A stretch of 13,663 bases of DNA from SKGA01 sp051819745 (GTDB taxonomy: Archaea > Nanobdellota > Nanobdellia > Woesearchaeales > SKGA01). Of the stretch, positions 1 through 7,777 are shown piece by piece; the first letter of the stretch is position 1; each line of letters opens with the position of its first letter. The notes beneath the pieces were generated by a model. The model saw only the letters and a program-made list of their open reading frames with translations. It was not told where the DNA came from and made no database searches. The DNA is taken from assembly GCA_051819745.1 (NCBI GenBank), contig JBNJGO010000026.1, positions 1 to 13,663 of the forward strand, given 5' to 3'. The position numbers and the translations under genes are program-made.

Positions 1-3000
1 TCAGCATTACCATCAGCATCATCGTCAGCGATGAAACTAATATCTTCATTAGTAACAGCATAATCATTAAGGATTGCATCAACAAGTTGCCAATTACCAT
101 CCTCACTATACGTTGTTTCAGGAGTAAGATCTCCCCACGCTTGCGTACCCGCAAATTTGTAAGTGATACCAGCATTAGAACTGCTGTCAATTGATTGATA
201 GGAAACACCGTAAATCTCACCATCAGAGGCGTTTGCTTTCATATCAAATTCCATTAACTGAGAACCATCGCCAGCAATAGTCACACCTGCAGCGATTGAT
301 TTCCAAGGATTACCCCAAATACGAAGAGTGTAATCATCAACAACATCAAAGTTTGTTGGTTGACCATCAGCGCCGTCTTGAGTGTTAGATGCTTGAATAG
401 TGTAATCGGAAAAATTAGCAAAGAACTGAAACGTATCAATTGCATTACTTTCACTCATGGCAGTAGGATTACTATAATACAAATGGAAGTCAGCAACACC
501 ACTGCCTGAACCAATATCATTAGTACTTGCTGGAAGGTAAGGAATTTCAATCCACACATTAGCTTGCTCGTTTGAAACAGACCAATTTTCAACCCAGTAA
601 GATGTGTTAATTAAAGAATCATCAGAATAGTTATACTGGAAGAAACGAAGAGAATCTTCATCAGTAGACCAGTTAAAATTAGAAGGCAAGTTAGTTGAAT
701 TAAGTGTTAATTTGTAAGAATAATCAGTAACGTTTTGATCAACTACGTTAGTTATATTAAATAAGGTTCGGTGTTGCCAAGATTCATTAAACCAAACAAT
801 ATTTTCTTTTTGAGCAAATACGTTAAAAACAACATCATCATTATCAGAATAAGCGTCAGTAGCACAAGTAGTAGTGGAAGCACTATCATATTCGTTTAAC
901 ACACGAATAGCGTGATCACCAACAATATCATCAACAGCAAATTGCGTTGATACTTTCTGATAACCAGTTGAAGCAAACCCTCCTTTTTGAGAAGACTTCA
1001 CAGTCCACGAAGGAGAATTAACATTAGAAGTGTACATAATATTAACTGTATCCAAAGCAGTATCTTTAACATAAACCCAAGCAGTTACATTAATCAACGT
1101 ATTTGCTTGGAAGTAATCAGTATCAACAGTTGTTATAGTAATATTTTGAACATACTCATCGGTTTCATACGTACCACTTGGACCGTCAGTACAAGAATCT
1201 ATTGTGTTAGGTTGATTAGGCTCAGGAGTACCTGAAAACGTCCCTCCTGAAAGTAATGACTGAGAATAAGCAATACAACTACTAGCATTATAAGCACAGT
1301 ACGGAGCACCATAATTTGAATCATACAGTGCCCGATTAGGTTCTTCATCAACCTGAAAAGTAACATCATCATTATCATGATACCCATTACTGGCACAAGT
1401 AGTTGTAGCGGCACCATTATACTCATTAAGAACACGAACAACATGATCTCCAACACGATCAGATAAAGTAAATGTCGTACTTACTTCTCGATAGCCATCA
1501 CCCGGAAGAGAAATATCACCTGCTTCAACAACCCAAGAAGGACTTGAGGGATCATCACCATATATTATATTAACTACATCATTTGCAGCACCCCATATAT
1601 ACACTGTCGCATTAACACGAACGGTATCACCAGCTACAAAGGTAGTGTGATTCAAACTTTCAATAGTGATATTTTGAACATACTCATCAGTTTCATAACT
1701 CCCACTACCACCATCAGTACAACCGTCAACAGTATTAGGTTGATTAGGCTCAGAAGTACCCCCATAGGTACCTGAAGACATGAGCACACTTGAGTTAGCG
1801 ATACATGGTGACTCGCTCGTATTACAATACGGTACAGTGTAAGTAGGATCATATTCTGCAAAGCCAGGGTCTTTTGGGGTGAGTGGAATCTCATAGAGCT
1901 GTCCTGGAACGACATCCATCAATTTTTGCCATCCACCATAAGTCTCACAAGTTCGGTTGATACCTTTGATGCCCGTACACGTTGTTAAAGGTTCGGGACA
2001 GGTTTGTGTTGTGAAATTCCAATCCTTACATTTGTACAATTCGGTTCCTGTCGCGTTAACCGTTATAGTCGCATTTGTGAAATCAACCTGTTCAGGATCA
2101 ACAGCAAAACTAGATACCGCACGATCAACAGAAATACTATCATCAAAGCCGAGTGGAAGCTCATTATTATCAATATTTATATTTGAAAAAGATATTTTTT
2201 TTACTTTGGAAGAAGAATGGTTAAAATTTAAAGTGAGATTAACGTGAGATGGTAATTGCGAAGTAAGTTCTTGTTGTTTTTGATCCAACAATAATTCTTT
2301 TTGAGCAATAATATTATCAGAAGACAACTTATCATCAGAAGAAGAAATAGTATCAGATGATGAAGTATTTGAACGGGAAGAAACAGTACGTGTTGTTAAA
2401 CTATCTGAATCCACATCAATAGACGCACTAGTCTCTTGTTGGCGTAGAGTTTGAATTTCATTTTTGAGAAGAGTAATATCGCGAGTGATATTTTGAGCAG
2501 AACGAGGAACTTGTAATTTAGCTTTAAACATACCACTTTGACCAGGATAAATATTTTCTATATCCAAATAGAAATTATTATTGGTCGTTGAATTGTTTTC
2601 AAGAATTGATTCTGAGTCTCTAACATTAAATGAAAGAGAAAATGAATCTGATAAGTTCTTATAATATAATGATGCATCAACAGTATAATGACCAGGAAAT
2701 AAAGGAGAGTACGAACTCCCATCAAGCAAATGAGGATCACCAAAAGGAGTCATAACGTAGATGAAAGAAGAAGCATTAGGAGGAGTAAACATAAAATCAA
2801 CAGTATCATTAACATCGACTTCACTTTCAGAAACAGAAAAGGAAAAAAAAGATTCATTGAAAGAAGTAGCCACATTTTTTTTAAAATTACCTTTTAATTC
2901 ACTTTGAAATTTATCTTCTGAAATGTTTTGAAGTACAGGGACAGGAACAACAATATCAAACAACGTATTATTCTGATATGAAGAAAAAGACAAAGGATGA

Positions 3001-3719
3001 GCAGCATTAGATTTGTTATCTGAAAAGAAGAATTCAACAGTGTCAGATAGAGAGGAGGGTGATTTGAAAAAAATGTGAAGAGAATTATTCGTCGAATTAG
3101 AAGCAACAGTTGCAAAGAGAGAATCATTAACAACGGAAAAATTATTAACAACACCACGGCTTGACTTGATCACATAAGTACCATTAAAACCATCAAACAG
3201 AGCCATATCTGATGACGAATCTAACGAACCATTAAATCTAACTGTAGCACTACCTTCGAGTTCAGGAATAATAAAACTAATCGCCTCAGGTTCAACAACT
3301 AGATTTTTAAGAAAAGAACTAGTATGAACCTTATCCTCAGAAGGAGGAACAAAAGAAAAAGGAACATCAACATAAGAGTCTTTTGCAGATGTTTCAAAAT
3401 CTAATGATGCGATCCAAGAATCATTATCAAAAGCTAAGTCTTTATCAACATTTATTTGGGGCGTATTGTATTCTATCCGACCAGACTCACCAGAATTATT
3501 TACAAATAAAGTCCAATGTAAGGGCTCTCCAAAAGCAATAGGATGACGAACGGGAGTAGAGGAAAAAGAATTAGAGGATTCTAAAATTATAGACTCATTG
3601 GTAAGCGAAGAAGAAGTCAGATTAAAAGAATCGTTGGATGAGGCAAAAACTAGTGCGAAAGTCGACAATAAAATGAACAAAGCTATGATGACAATAAAAG
3701 CACGTTTAGATATAATCAC
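1..3719 (-). CDS. Large exported surface protein with tandem Cys repeats and a DUF2341-like domain (3' end outside window)
   Basis: The frame is open without a stop from 3719 to the window edge (1239 codons); its C-terminus is missing. It begins at GTG directly after an in-frame TGA (3722-3720). No ATG lies nearby, and the GTG start gives a clear signal peptide: Lys5-Arg6, a hydrophobic core at about 8-25, and cleavage near Ala26. Residues 30-400 look beta-rich with many N-x-S/T sequons. Residues about 409-489 contain a short coiled-coil-like stretch and a Ser/Asp-rich linker. Residues 623-798 and 799-966 are two tandem copies of one repeat with four conserved cysteines. Residues about 975-1100 resemble DUF2341 (W-x-x-R start, D-x-L-R-F-F, Y-W-V-E, L-Y-Y-S). 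The remainder resembles a jelly-roll binding domain, ending in an Asp-rich D-D-D-A-D-G motif. An S-layer-associated or adhesive role is inference. An anchor or sorting signal may lie beyond the edge. Confidence 0.85.
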   Translation of the reverse strand, partial: MIISKRAFIVIIALFILLSTFALVFASSNDSFNLTSSSLTNESIILESSNSFSSTPVRHPIAFGEPLHWTLFVNNSGESGRIEYNTPQINVDKDLAFDNDSWIASLDFETSAKDSYVDVPFSFVPPSEDKVHTSSFLKNLVVEPEAISFIIPELEGSATVRFNGSLDSSSDMALFDGFNGTYVIKSSRGVVNNFSVVNDSLFATVASNSTNNSLHIFFKSPSSLSDTVEFFFSDNKSNAAHPLSFSSYQNNTLFDIVVPVPVLQNISEDKFQSELKGNFKKNVATSFNESFFSFSVSESEVDVNDTVDFMFTPPNASSFIYVMTPFGDPHLLDGSSYSPLFPGHYTVDASLYYKNLSDSFSLSFNVRDSESILENNSTTNNNFYLDIENIYPGQSGMFKAKLQVPRSAQNITRDITLLKNEIQTLRQQETSASIDVDSDSLTTRTVSSRSNTSSSDTISSSDDKLSSDNIIAQKELLLDQKQQELTSQLPSHVNLTLNFNHSSSKVKKISFSNINIDNNELPLGFDDSISVDRAVSSFAVDPEQVDFTNATITVNATGTELYKCKDWNFTTQTCPEPLTTCTGIKGINRTCETYGGWQKLMDVVPGQLYEIPLTPKDPGFAEYDPTYTVPYCNTSESPCIANSSVLMSSGTYGGTSEPNQPNTVDGCTDGGSGSYETDEYVQNITIESLNHTTFVAGDTVRVNATVYIWGAANDVVNIIYGDDPSSPSWVVEAGDISLPGDGYREVSTTFTLSDRVGDHVVRVLNEYNGAATTTCASNGYHDNDDVTFQVDEEPNRALYDSNYGAPYCAYNASSCIAYSQSLLSGGTFSGTPEPNQPNTIDSCTDGPSGTYETDEYVQNITITTVDTDYFQANTLINVTAWVYVKDTALDTVNIMYTSNVNSPSWTVKSSQKGGFASTGYQKVSTQFAVDDIVGDHAIRVLNEYDSASTTTCATDAYSDNDDVVFNVFAQKENIVWFNESWQHRTLFNITNVVDQNVTDYSYKLTLNSTNLPSNFNWSTDEDSLRFFQYNYSDDSLINTSYWVENWSVSNEQANVWIEIPYLPASTNDIGSGSGVADFHLYYSNPTAMSESNAIDTFQFFANFSDYTIQASNTQDGADGQPTNFDVVDDYTLRIWGNPWKSIAAGVTIAGDGSQLMEFDMKANASDGEIYGVSYQSIDSSSNAGITYKFAGTQAWGDLTPETTYSEDGNWQLVDAILNDYAVTNEDISFIADDDADGNA
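822..1325 (-). repeat. Tandem repeat unit B of the surface protein (about 168 residues)
   Basis: This is the second copy of the four-cysteine unit, directly following unit A in the protein. It differs mainly in the middle segment (around the S-P-S-W-T-V-K region) and ends at D-V-V-F-N-V, just before the DUF2341-like domain. The fold is probably an Ig-like beta-sandwich, judging from alternating hydrophobic residues; this is inference. Confidence 0.85.
1326..1853 (-). repeat. Tandem repeat unit A of the surface protein (about 176 residues)
   Basis: This is the first of two adjacent units within the large surface protein. It shares with unit B the ordered landmarks Y-C, P-C, E-P-N-Q-P-N-T, a Cys-Thr-Asp, Y-E-T-D-E-Y-V-Q-N-I-T, S-P-S-W, G-D-H, R-V-L-N-E-Y, T-T-C and N-D-D-V. 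All four cysteines are kept in both copies, which suggests disulfides. The two units are also visibly similar at the nucleotide level, so the duplication is probably recent or maintained by conversion. Confidence 0.85.
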
Positions 3720-3765
3720 TCACCCCAAATTAATATAACACTTCGAGTAAAATCAACAAATACAC

Positions 3766-3775
3766 ATTTATAAAG
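3766..3775 (-). promoter_or_regulatory. Probable TATA box of the large surface protein gene
   Basis: On the minus strand this reads CTTTATAAAT. An archaeal start site about 25-28 bases downstream would fall near 3743 and leave a leader of about 24 bases. That leader ends in GGGGTGA abutting the GTG codon. The GGTGA is too close to GTG for normal Shine-Dalgarno spacing, so how initiation occurs is unclear. Confidence 0.5.
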
Positions 3776-3840
3776 TTAACTATTTAATTGTATGTATCAA
3801 GAACCATAATTACAACTTAAAACACGTGAAAATAGCTATG

Positions 3841-3854
3841 AATAAAAAAAAGAA
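3841..3854 (-). terminator. T-run terminator after the 560-residue surface protein gene
   Basis: About 36 bases below the stop codon the minus strand reads TTCTTTTTTTTATT, an uninterrupted T8 of the kind that terminates archaeal transcription. No strong hairpin precedes it. It would separate this gene from the large surface gene, which has its own TATA box. Confidence 0.5.
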
Positions 3855-3889
3855 CAATAACACCCCTTTCAAGTATAATTGTTACTACA

Positions 3890-5572
3890 CTATACTCTTG
3901 AGTTATTTTTCTTTTTTCGAAGCAAGATAACTAATAACAAGCCAGCAACAAGTACGAAAGCGATAACAACGAAAACAGGCGTTATACCTCTAGAATCATC
4001 TAAAGAAACCACAGTCATAGTTTTATTATTTTGAAGTAAAGGTTTATCCAATCCATAAAAAACCGAAACGGCAACCGTCTTATTGAGTAATTCGTTATTA
4101 GGAGTATATTTAAATGGAATAGTAATTGATTTCTTAGAGGATGGAGGAATAGAAACGACTTTTGAAGAACGAATAATAGAATCATTATTAATATTCAGAG
4201 AAACATAAGAATTTAGAGAACTCGTTTCATTATTTAAGACATCTACAGTCATAACACCAGTATTAATATCAAGATATAAATCTTCAATAGAAATATAAGT
4301 ATTTTCGACATAATCTGAAACAGCAATATCCTCTTCGATTATCTGAGAACCATTTTTTTCAATAACAGAACGAAGAGGTCTAGAAGAACCAAATCGAGTA
4401 GTAACAAAAAGAGTATCAGGAGTTTGTTCAGCAACATCAACGTCATAACTAGCAATTAAAGATTCTTCATCGGGAATATATCGTATAGAATCATCTGAAA
4501 AAGAAGAACCTGCAAACTCATAAGTAGAATATACTAATTCACCAAGATTCCCTTTATTAGCAAAATCAACGGTTAAAATACCCATGTTCTCATAAAAAGT
4601 AACATTTTCAATAGTAATAAATTCTGAAGGACGAGGTAAATCCATTGAATCAAGATCCAAAACCGAATCAGGTCCTAAAGGATCATAATTAGTTACTTTA
4701 CGACCATATTTTAACATGTACTTAAAATCTTCACCAGAACGAGATTCAATCTCTTGAGCAATATCAACCATATCACCACCAATAACCTCAAAATGACTAA
4801 CATCACTGTTTTTTGTTATATCAACAAGGTCATCAAGATAATCAGTACCGAAATGAAGAAAAACTGGTCGTCCAGTCAACAGGGATTGAAAGTCAACAAC
4901 ATCAATTCTTGTCATAAGACCCCACTTGGAAGGAGAACTTTCAACGGATTTATTCATAACATCAAATGTTGTTTCAATGGGTGTTCCAAAATAAGTTTCT
5001 TTATTATCAAAAGAAAATTCTCTAACAGGTATTCGACCAACATACATGGCAGGAGAATCATCAACAATATTATGAATGAAATCTGTTGATTGATCAGAAT
5101 AAAAAAGAGGAACAAAATTATTATTGATAAGATAAGGAAAAGTAGCAATAGGCTCAACACCAAACTCAGTACCAAACACAACAATACCTTCAGGATCGAT
5201 TTTATCATAAATAGTTTCATATAATTCTTCACTAGAATCATATTTCATTGAAGCAACAAATTCATAACCATTTACTTCAAGCATCGAATCATAATTCTTA
5301 ACAACAGGAGAATTTTGAGGTTCAAAAATAATTATTTCATCATCTTTTGCAATCATGCTAGTTTTTAATTCAGCATCAGAGAGAGAAGTGAAAAAATAAA
5401 AATAATCAGCGTCTTCCAAACCAGCATAAACTGCAGAAGAGTAAATTTCTTTCCAATCCTTAGAATTAGATATTACAAATGTTCGTTGATCCTCAGCAAA
5501 AGCAGGAACAATAATCGATAACATAAAAACTAGCAATAATAATATGAATCTCACACTCTTAAAAGACCTCAT
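3890..5572 (-). CDS. Exported, single-anchor surface protein of unknown function (560 aa)
   Basis: I do not recognise a characterised family. The N-terminus is a textbook signal peptide (Arg/Lys at 2-8, leucine-rich core 9-22, Ala-Phe-Ala ending at 26). The C-terminus has one hydrophobic helix at about 530-551 followed by Arg-Lys-Lys-Lys, so the bulk should lie outside the cell with a short cytoplasmic tail. Residues 27-300 look like an alpha/beta domain: an I-S-N-S-K-D-W-K opening, then regular strand-helix alternation, faintly reminiscent of cell-wall-binding or Rossmann-like repeats. Residues 320-525 look like beta-sandwich modules with N-glycosylation sequons. The ATG at 5572 is supported by the signal peptide, a GAGGGTTGTGA ribosome-binding-like leader and a TATA box upstream. 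It lies next to another exported protein on the same strand, so both may belong to the envelope. Confidence 0.85.
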   Translation of the reverse strand: MRSFKSVRFILLLLVFMLSIIVPAFAEDQRTFVISNSKDWKEIYSSAVYAGLEDADYFYFFTSLSDAELKTSMIAKDDEIIIFEPQNSPVVKNYDSMLEVNGYEFVASMKYDSSEELYETIYDKIDPEGIVVFGTEFGVEPIATFPYLINNNFVPLFYSDQSTDFIHNIVDDSPAMYVGRIPVREFSFDNKETYFGTPIETTFDVMNKSVESSPSKWGLMTRIDVVDFQSLLTGRPVFLHFGTDYLDDLVDITKNSDVSHFEVIGGDMVDIAQEIESRSGEDFKYMLKYGRKVTNYDPLGPDSVLDLDSMDLPRPSEFITIENVTFYENMGILTVDFANKGNLGELVYSTYEFAGSSFSDDSIRYIPDEESLIASYDVDVAEQTPDTLFVTTRFGSSRPLRSVIEKNGSQIIEEDIAVSDYVENTYISIEDLYLDINTGVMTVDVLNNETSSLNSYVSLNINNDSIIRSSKVVSIPPSSKKSITIPFKYTPNNELLNKTVAVSVFYGLDKPLLQNNKTMTVVSLDDSRGITPVFVVIAFVLVAGLLLVILLRKKKNNSRV

Positions 5573-5609
5573 AATTCACAACCCTCGACAAAAAACATAC
5601 AATAACATA

Positions 5610-5617
5610 TTTATAAA
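5610..5617 (-). promoter_or_regulatory. Probable TATA box of the 560-residue surface protein gene
   Basis: The minus strand reads TTTATAAA. The expected start about 27 bases downstream is near 5586, giving a leader of about 13 bases that contains the GAGGGTTGTGA segment before ATG 5572. Confidence 0.55.
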
Positions 5618-5632
5618 TATATCGGTCAACAA

Positions 5633-5656
5633 AAAATAATAAGAAAAAATAAGAAA
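5633..5656 (-). terminator. T-rich terminator directly after tRNA-Arg
   Basis: Immediately after the discriminator base the minus strand reads TTTCTTATTTTTTCTTATTA and continues T-rich. CCA is not encoded, so it would be added after processing, which is common in archaea. Confidence 0.6.
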
Positions 5657-5670
5657 CGGACCTGAGGGGA

Positions 5671-5728
5671 CTATCGTAACAGAATCCAATGATCAGACCA
5701 CAAGGCACTGATTGCTGAGTACTATTGT
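5671..5728 (-). other. tRNA intron 2, T-loop (59/60), 58 nt
   Basis: This segment interrupts the T-loop between A59 and U60; without it TTCGAA-T closes a perfect T stem. It contains a five-base-pair hairpin (ATCAG at 5712-5708, CTGAT at 5696-5692). Its CGAT near the 3' end pairs with U55, C56 and G57, with a U-U mismatch at 54, and leaves A58-A59 and AG-U60 as the bulges. The inner helix is irregular. T-loop introns are known mainly from Thermoproteales-type archaea and are non-canonical. Confidence 0.77.
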
Positions 5729-5750
5729 TTCGAACCCCCAAGCTTCAGCT

Positions 5751-5809
5751 CTCACCGATACAGGGAGCAGGGCTCGGCCACTTGTAAAGCCGAATTCCAC
5801 CCACTGATT
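5751..5809 (-). other. tRNA intron 1, anticodon loop (37/38), 59 nt
   Basis: This segment lies between anticodon-loop base A37 and A38. It contains its own hairpin (TCGGC at 5793-5789 with GCCGA at 5778-5774). Its 3' end GGTG pairs with loop bases C32, C34 and C35, with a U-U mismatch at 33; this places three-base bulges around both cut sites. Shifting the intron by one base gives the same mature tRNA. Position 37/38 is the commonest archaeal tRNA intron site. Confidence 0.82.
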
Positions 5810-5874
5810 TAGGAGGCTGTCGCCCTATCCAGATTAGGCCACAGGTCCAGCGTGAAAATAAAGTGGCAAAAGTT

Positions 5875-5885
5875 CATTTAAAAAA
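5875..5885 (-). promoter_or_regulatory. Possible TATA box of the tRNA-Arg gene
   Basis: The minus strand reads TTTTTTAAATG, centred about 27 bases before 5853, just upstream of the mature tRNA 5' end at 5848. It abuts the gatE stop codon (TGA, 5888-5886). The tRNA may therefore have its own promoter, or be read through from gatE. Confidence 0.4.
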
Positions 5886-7760
5886 TCATTGTTTTGAAGA
5901 CAGAAGATTTTTAACAAAAACACTGAGTTCTTTCCCATCAATTTTTCCTTTATACTTGCTCATCACTTTTCCAATGATAGCACCCATTGGAGCTTCCTTG
6001 TTTTGTTCAACTAGATGCACGATATCCTCTTTAACATCGTCGATAGATAGTGGTTTGTACTCGGAATAATTCACTTTTTTTCCTTGTGCTAACAACATAA
6101 GAATTTGAGGTATTGATTCTTTAGTAACACTACCTTTGTTAAGTCGAGATAAAATATCCTCTTGATATAATGAAGTATTGATATCTAATCCTTCCTTTTT
6201 CTTCAATTGAGCAGGAATCGAATAAAAGAAATCGATAAGAACAGACTGTTTGACTCGAGGATATCTTTTGGTGAGTGTTTCAATATCAATACCGTCCTTG
6301 ATAAGACGTTGCACCATCTCGTTAGAAAGAGCATACTCTTTTGAAATACGAGTTATTTTTTCAGATAATAATTCAGGAACTGTAATATTCGATTTGTCAA
6401 TAAGAATAGTTTCAACATCGGTTTCAGGATACATCCTATCAGCCCCAGGCATTGGTCGCATATATTTGGTCGTCCCATCGGGAAGTGCTTGACGAACAGA
6501 TTTTTGTAATGAAAAATCTTGAGCTCGAAGTAACGCTTCATAAAGTGCGTTTCTAGCAGTATCCTTATCATCAGCAATTAAGATGAAAGCGTCTTTATCA
6601 GGATCGCAATCTAATTCTTTGAAAAGTTCATGTTTTTCATCTTCTGTTATTCCATAATTAGGAAGTTCGTCAGAATGAAATAATCCTTTTACACCCATTG
6701 TTTTTGCATGATCGGAAAGCTCGCTACCATATCTTCGACCGGGTTGAATTTCCAAGCCTAATATGCCAGAAAAACCATTCAATTTCGCTCCAAGAACCCC
6801 GCCATTCTTTTTTTTGTAAGCGGATTGAATAACTTTTGAAGAGGAATTCTTTAAAGAAGATAATTCATTAAGATAAAAAGCAGAACTCTCTTGCTCTACT
6901 TTCGCATCTCTTTTTTTCAGTTCCTCAAATATTTGTAGTAAATTATGTTGGCGTAGCATTTCATTTCGTGCCAAAGCAGGCAATAATTTAAGATCTTGAG
7001 CTCCTTTGATTTCAACACGAACCCCTTTTTCTATAGAAATATTAACATCCTGACGGATTGTTCCGAGCCCTCGCTTAACAGTATCAAGACTTCGAAGCAC
7101 CATACCAATATGTTCAGCAGTTTCTTTAACAGTATCTGGATGGTGAATGTCAGGAGCGGTCGCTATCTCGATGAGCGGTATTCCAAGGCGAGAAAGATTG
7201 TATGTTTTTAACTCACCTTTTTGATCGACAGCTTTAGCAGAATCTTCTTCAAGGCAAATTGTTTCAACACCAACAACAGCACCATTATCTGTTTGTAAAC
7301 TTCCATTGGATGAAATCATCGCTGTTCGCTGAAAACCCGAGGTGTTTGAACCATCGACAACTGTTTTTCTCATGAAACGAACTTGATCAACAATATTCAT
7401 GGAAAATAATTTTGAAACCGAAAGAGCGGAATCAAGTGCTTGACGATTTACTTCATGAGGAGGTTCCTCGTCAAGTTCTACAAGGCAAGTCGTGTCATCA
7501 TATCCTTGGTAGAGAATAGAATTTTTCTTTTTCATTTCAGCAGACGCAGCTTTATCAACTTGTCCTGATTCTCCAGCGCTCGCTCGTAATAAACGCTTAA
7601 CAGTAAAATCAGGATCATCATCTCGAATAAGAGTAGGACAATTACAAAATAATTTTTTACATTCTAATTGTTGATGAATTTCAAGACCACAAGTGAGTTT
7701 TAAATCATTAAGATCTTGATCAGTTATCGTTGTTTTGAGTTGAAGAGTATTTGTAGCCAT
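5886..7760 (-). CDS. gatE: Glu-tRNA(Gln) amidotransferase subunit E
   Basis: GatE is the archaeal partner of GatD. It binds Glu-tRNA(Gln), activates the glutamate with ATP and transfers ammonia to form Gln-tRNA(Gln) in the cytoplasm. The 624-residue length fits the family. The GatB/E core starts with C-G-L-E-I-H-Q-Q-L (24-32), followed by K-K-L-F-C-N-C-P-T. It continues through the S-R-L-G-I-P-L-I-E-I-A-T core, I-R-Q-D-V-N-I-S and I-K-G-A-Q. The middle (about 310-440) fits the GAD insertion typical of GatE, and the tail from about 500 fits the YqeY-like C-terminal region (I-G-K-V-M-S-K-Y-K-G-K-I-D-G). The ATG at 7760 follows AGTGATG at suitable spacing and lies 17 bases after the gatD stop, so the two are cotranscribed. 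The DPANN or euryarchaeal origin cannot be decided from it. No missing core motif was noted. Confidence 0.97.
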   Translation of the reverse strand: MATNTLQLKTTITDQDLNDLKLTCGLEIHQQLECKKLFCNCPTLIRDDDPDFTVKRLLRASAGESGQVDKAASAEMKKKNSILYQGYDDTTCLVELDEEPPHEVNRQALDSALSVSKLFSMNIVDQVRFMRKTVVDGSNTSGFQRTAMISSNGSLQTDNGAVVGVETICLEEDSAKAVDQKGELKTYNLSRLGIPLIEIATAPDIHHPDTVKETAEHIGMVLRSLDTVKRGLGTIRQDVNISIEKGVRVEIKGAQDLKLLPALARNEMLRQHNLLQIFEELKKRDAKVEQESSAFYLNELSSLKNSSSKVIQSAYKKKNGGVLGAKLNGFSGILGLEIQPGRRYGSELSDHAKTMGVKGLFHSDELPNYGITEDEKHELFKELDCDPDKDAFILIADDKDTARNALYEALLRAQDFSLQKSVRQALPDGTTKYMRPMPGADRMYPETDVETILIDKSNITVPELLSEKITRISKEYALSNEMVQRLIKDGIDIETLTKRYPRVKQSVLIDFFYSIPAQLKKKEGLDINTSLYQEDILSRLNKGSVTKESIPQILMLLAQGKKVNYSEYKPLSIDDVKEDIVHLVEQNKEAPMGAIIGKVMSKYKGKIDGKELSVFVKNLLSSKQ

Positions 7761-7777
7761 ATAACATCACTTCATAT

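Larger units (their letters stand above)
5657..5848 (-). tRNA. tRNA-Arg(CCU) with two introns
   Basis: The mature tRNA is the join of 5848-5810, 5750-5729 and 5670-5657 on the minus strand (75 nt). The acceptor stem GGACCTG pairs perfectly with CAGGTCC, and the discriminator is G. U8, A14 and G18G19 are present. The D stem is GCCT with GGGC, and A15-U48 is compatible. The anticodon loop CTCCTAA gives anticodon CCU, reading AGG. The anticodon stem ACAGC/GCTGA has one A-A mismatch at 27-43. The T stem GGGGG/CCCCT has a TTCGAA..T loop. The fold requires removing 59 nt at position 37/38 and 58 nt at 59/60 of the T-loop. In both cases bases 32-35 or 54-57 pair with the intron 3' end at three of four positions, giving a relaxed bulge-helix-bulge. 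The gene begins 37 bases below the gatE stop. The isotype and exons are clear; exact splice sites could shift by one base. Confidence 0.87.

Noticed and set aside
815..1860. A CRISPR-like or mobile repeat, suggested by repeated nucleotide blocks such as the one near 1150 and 1680.
   Set aside because: The repeats are two long in-frame units inside one protein, without short direct repeats and unique spacers and without inverted ends.
1957..2247. Open plus-strand frame of 96 codons opposite the surface protein gene.
   Set aside because: It lies wholly antisense to a well-supported coding frame with a signal peptide and repeats, and its protein has no recognisable features.
5559..5741. A 60-codon minus-strand frame upstream of the 560-residue surface protein gene.
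   Set aside because: It runs from tRNA exon 2 and intron 2 through the terminator and the TATA box of the next gene; these account for the sequence better.
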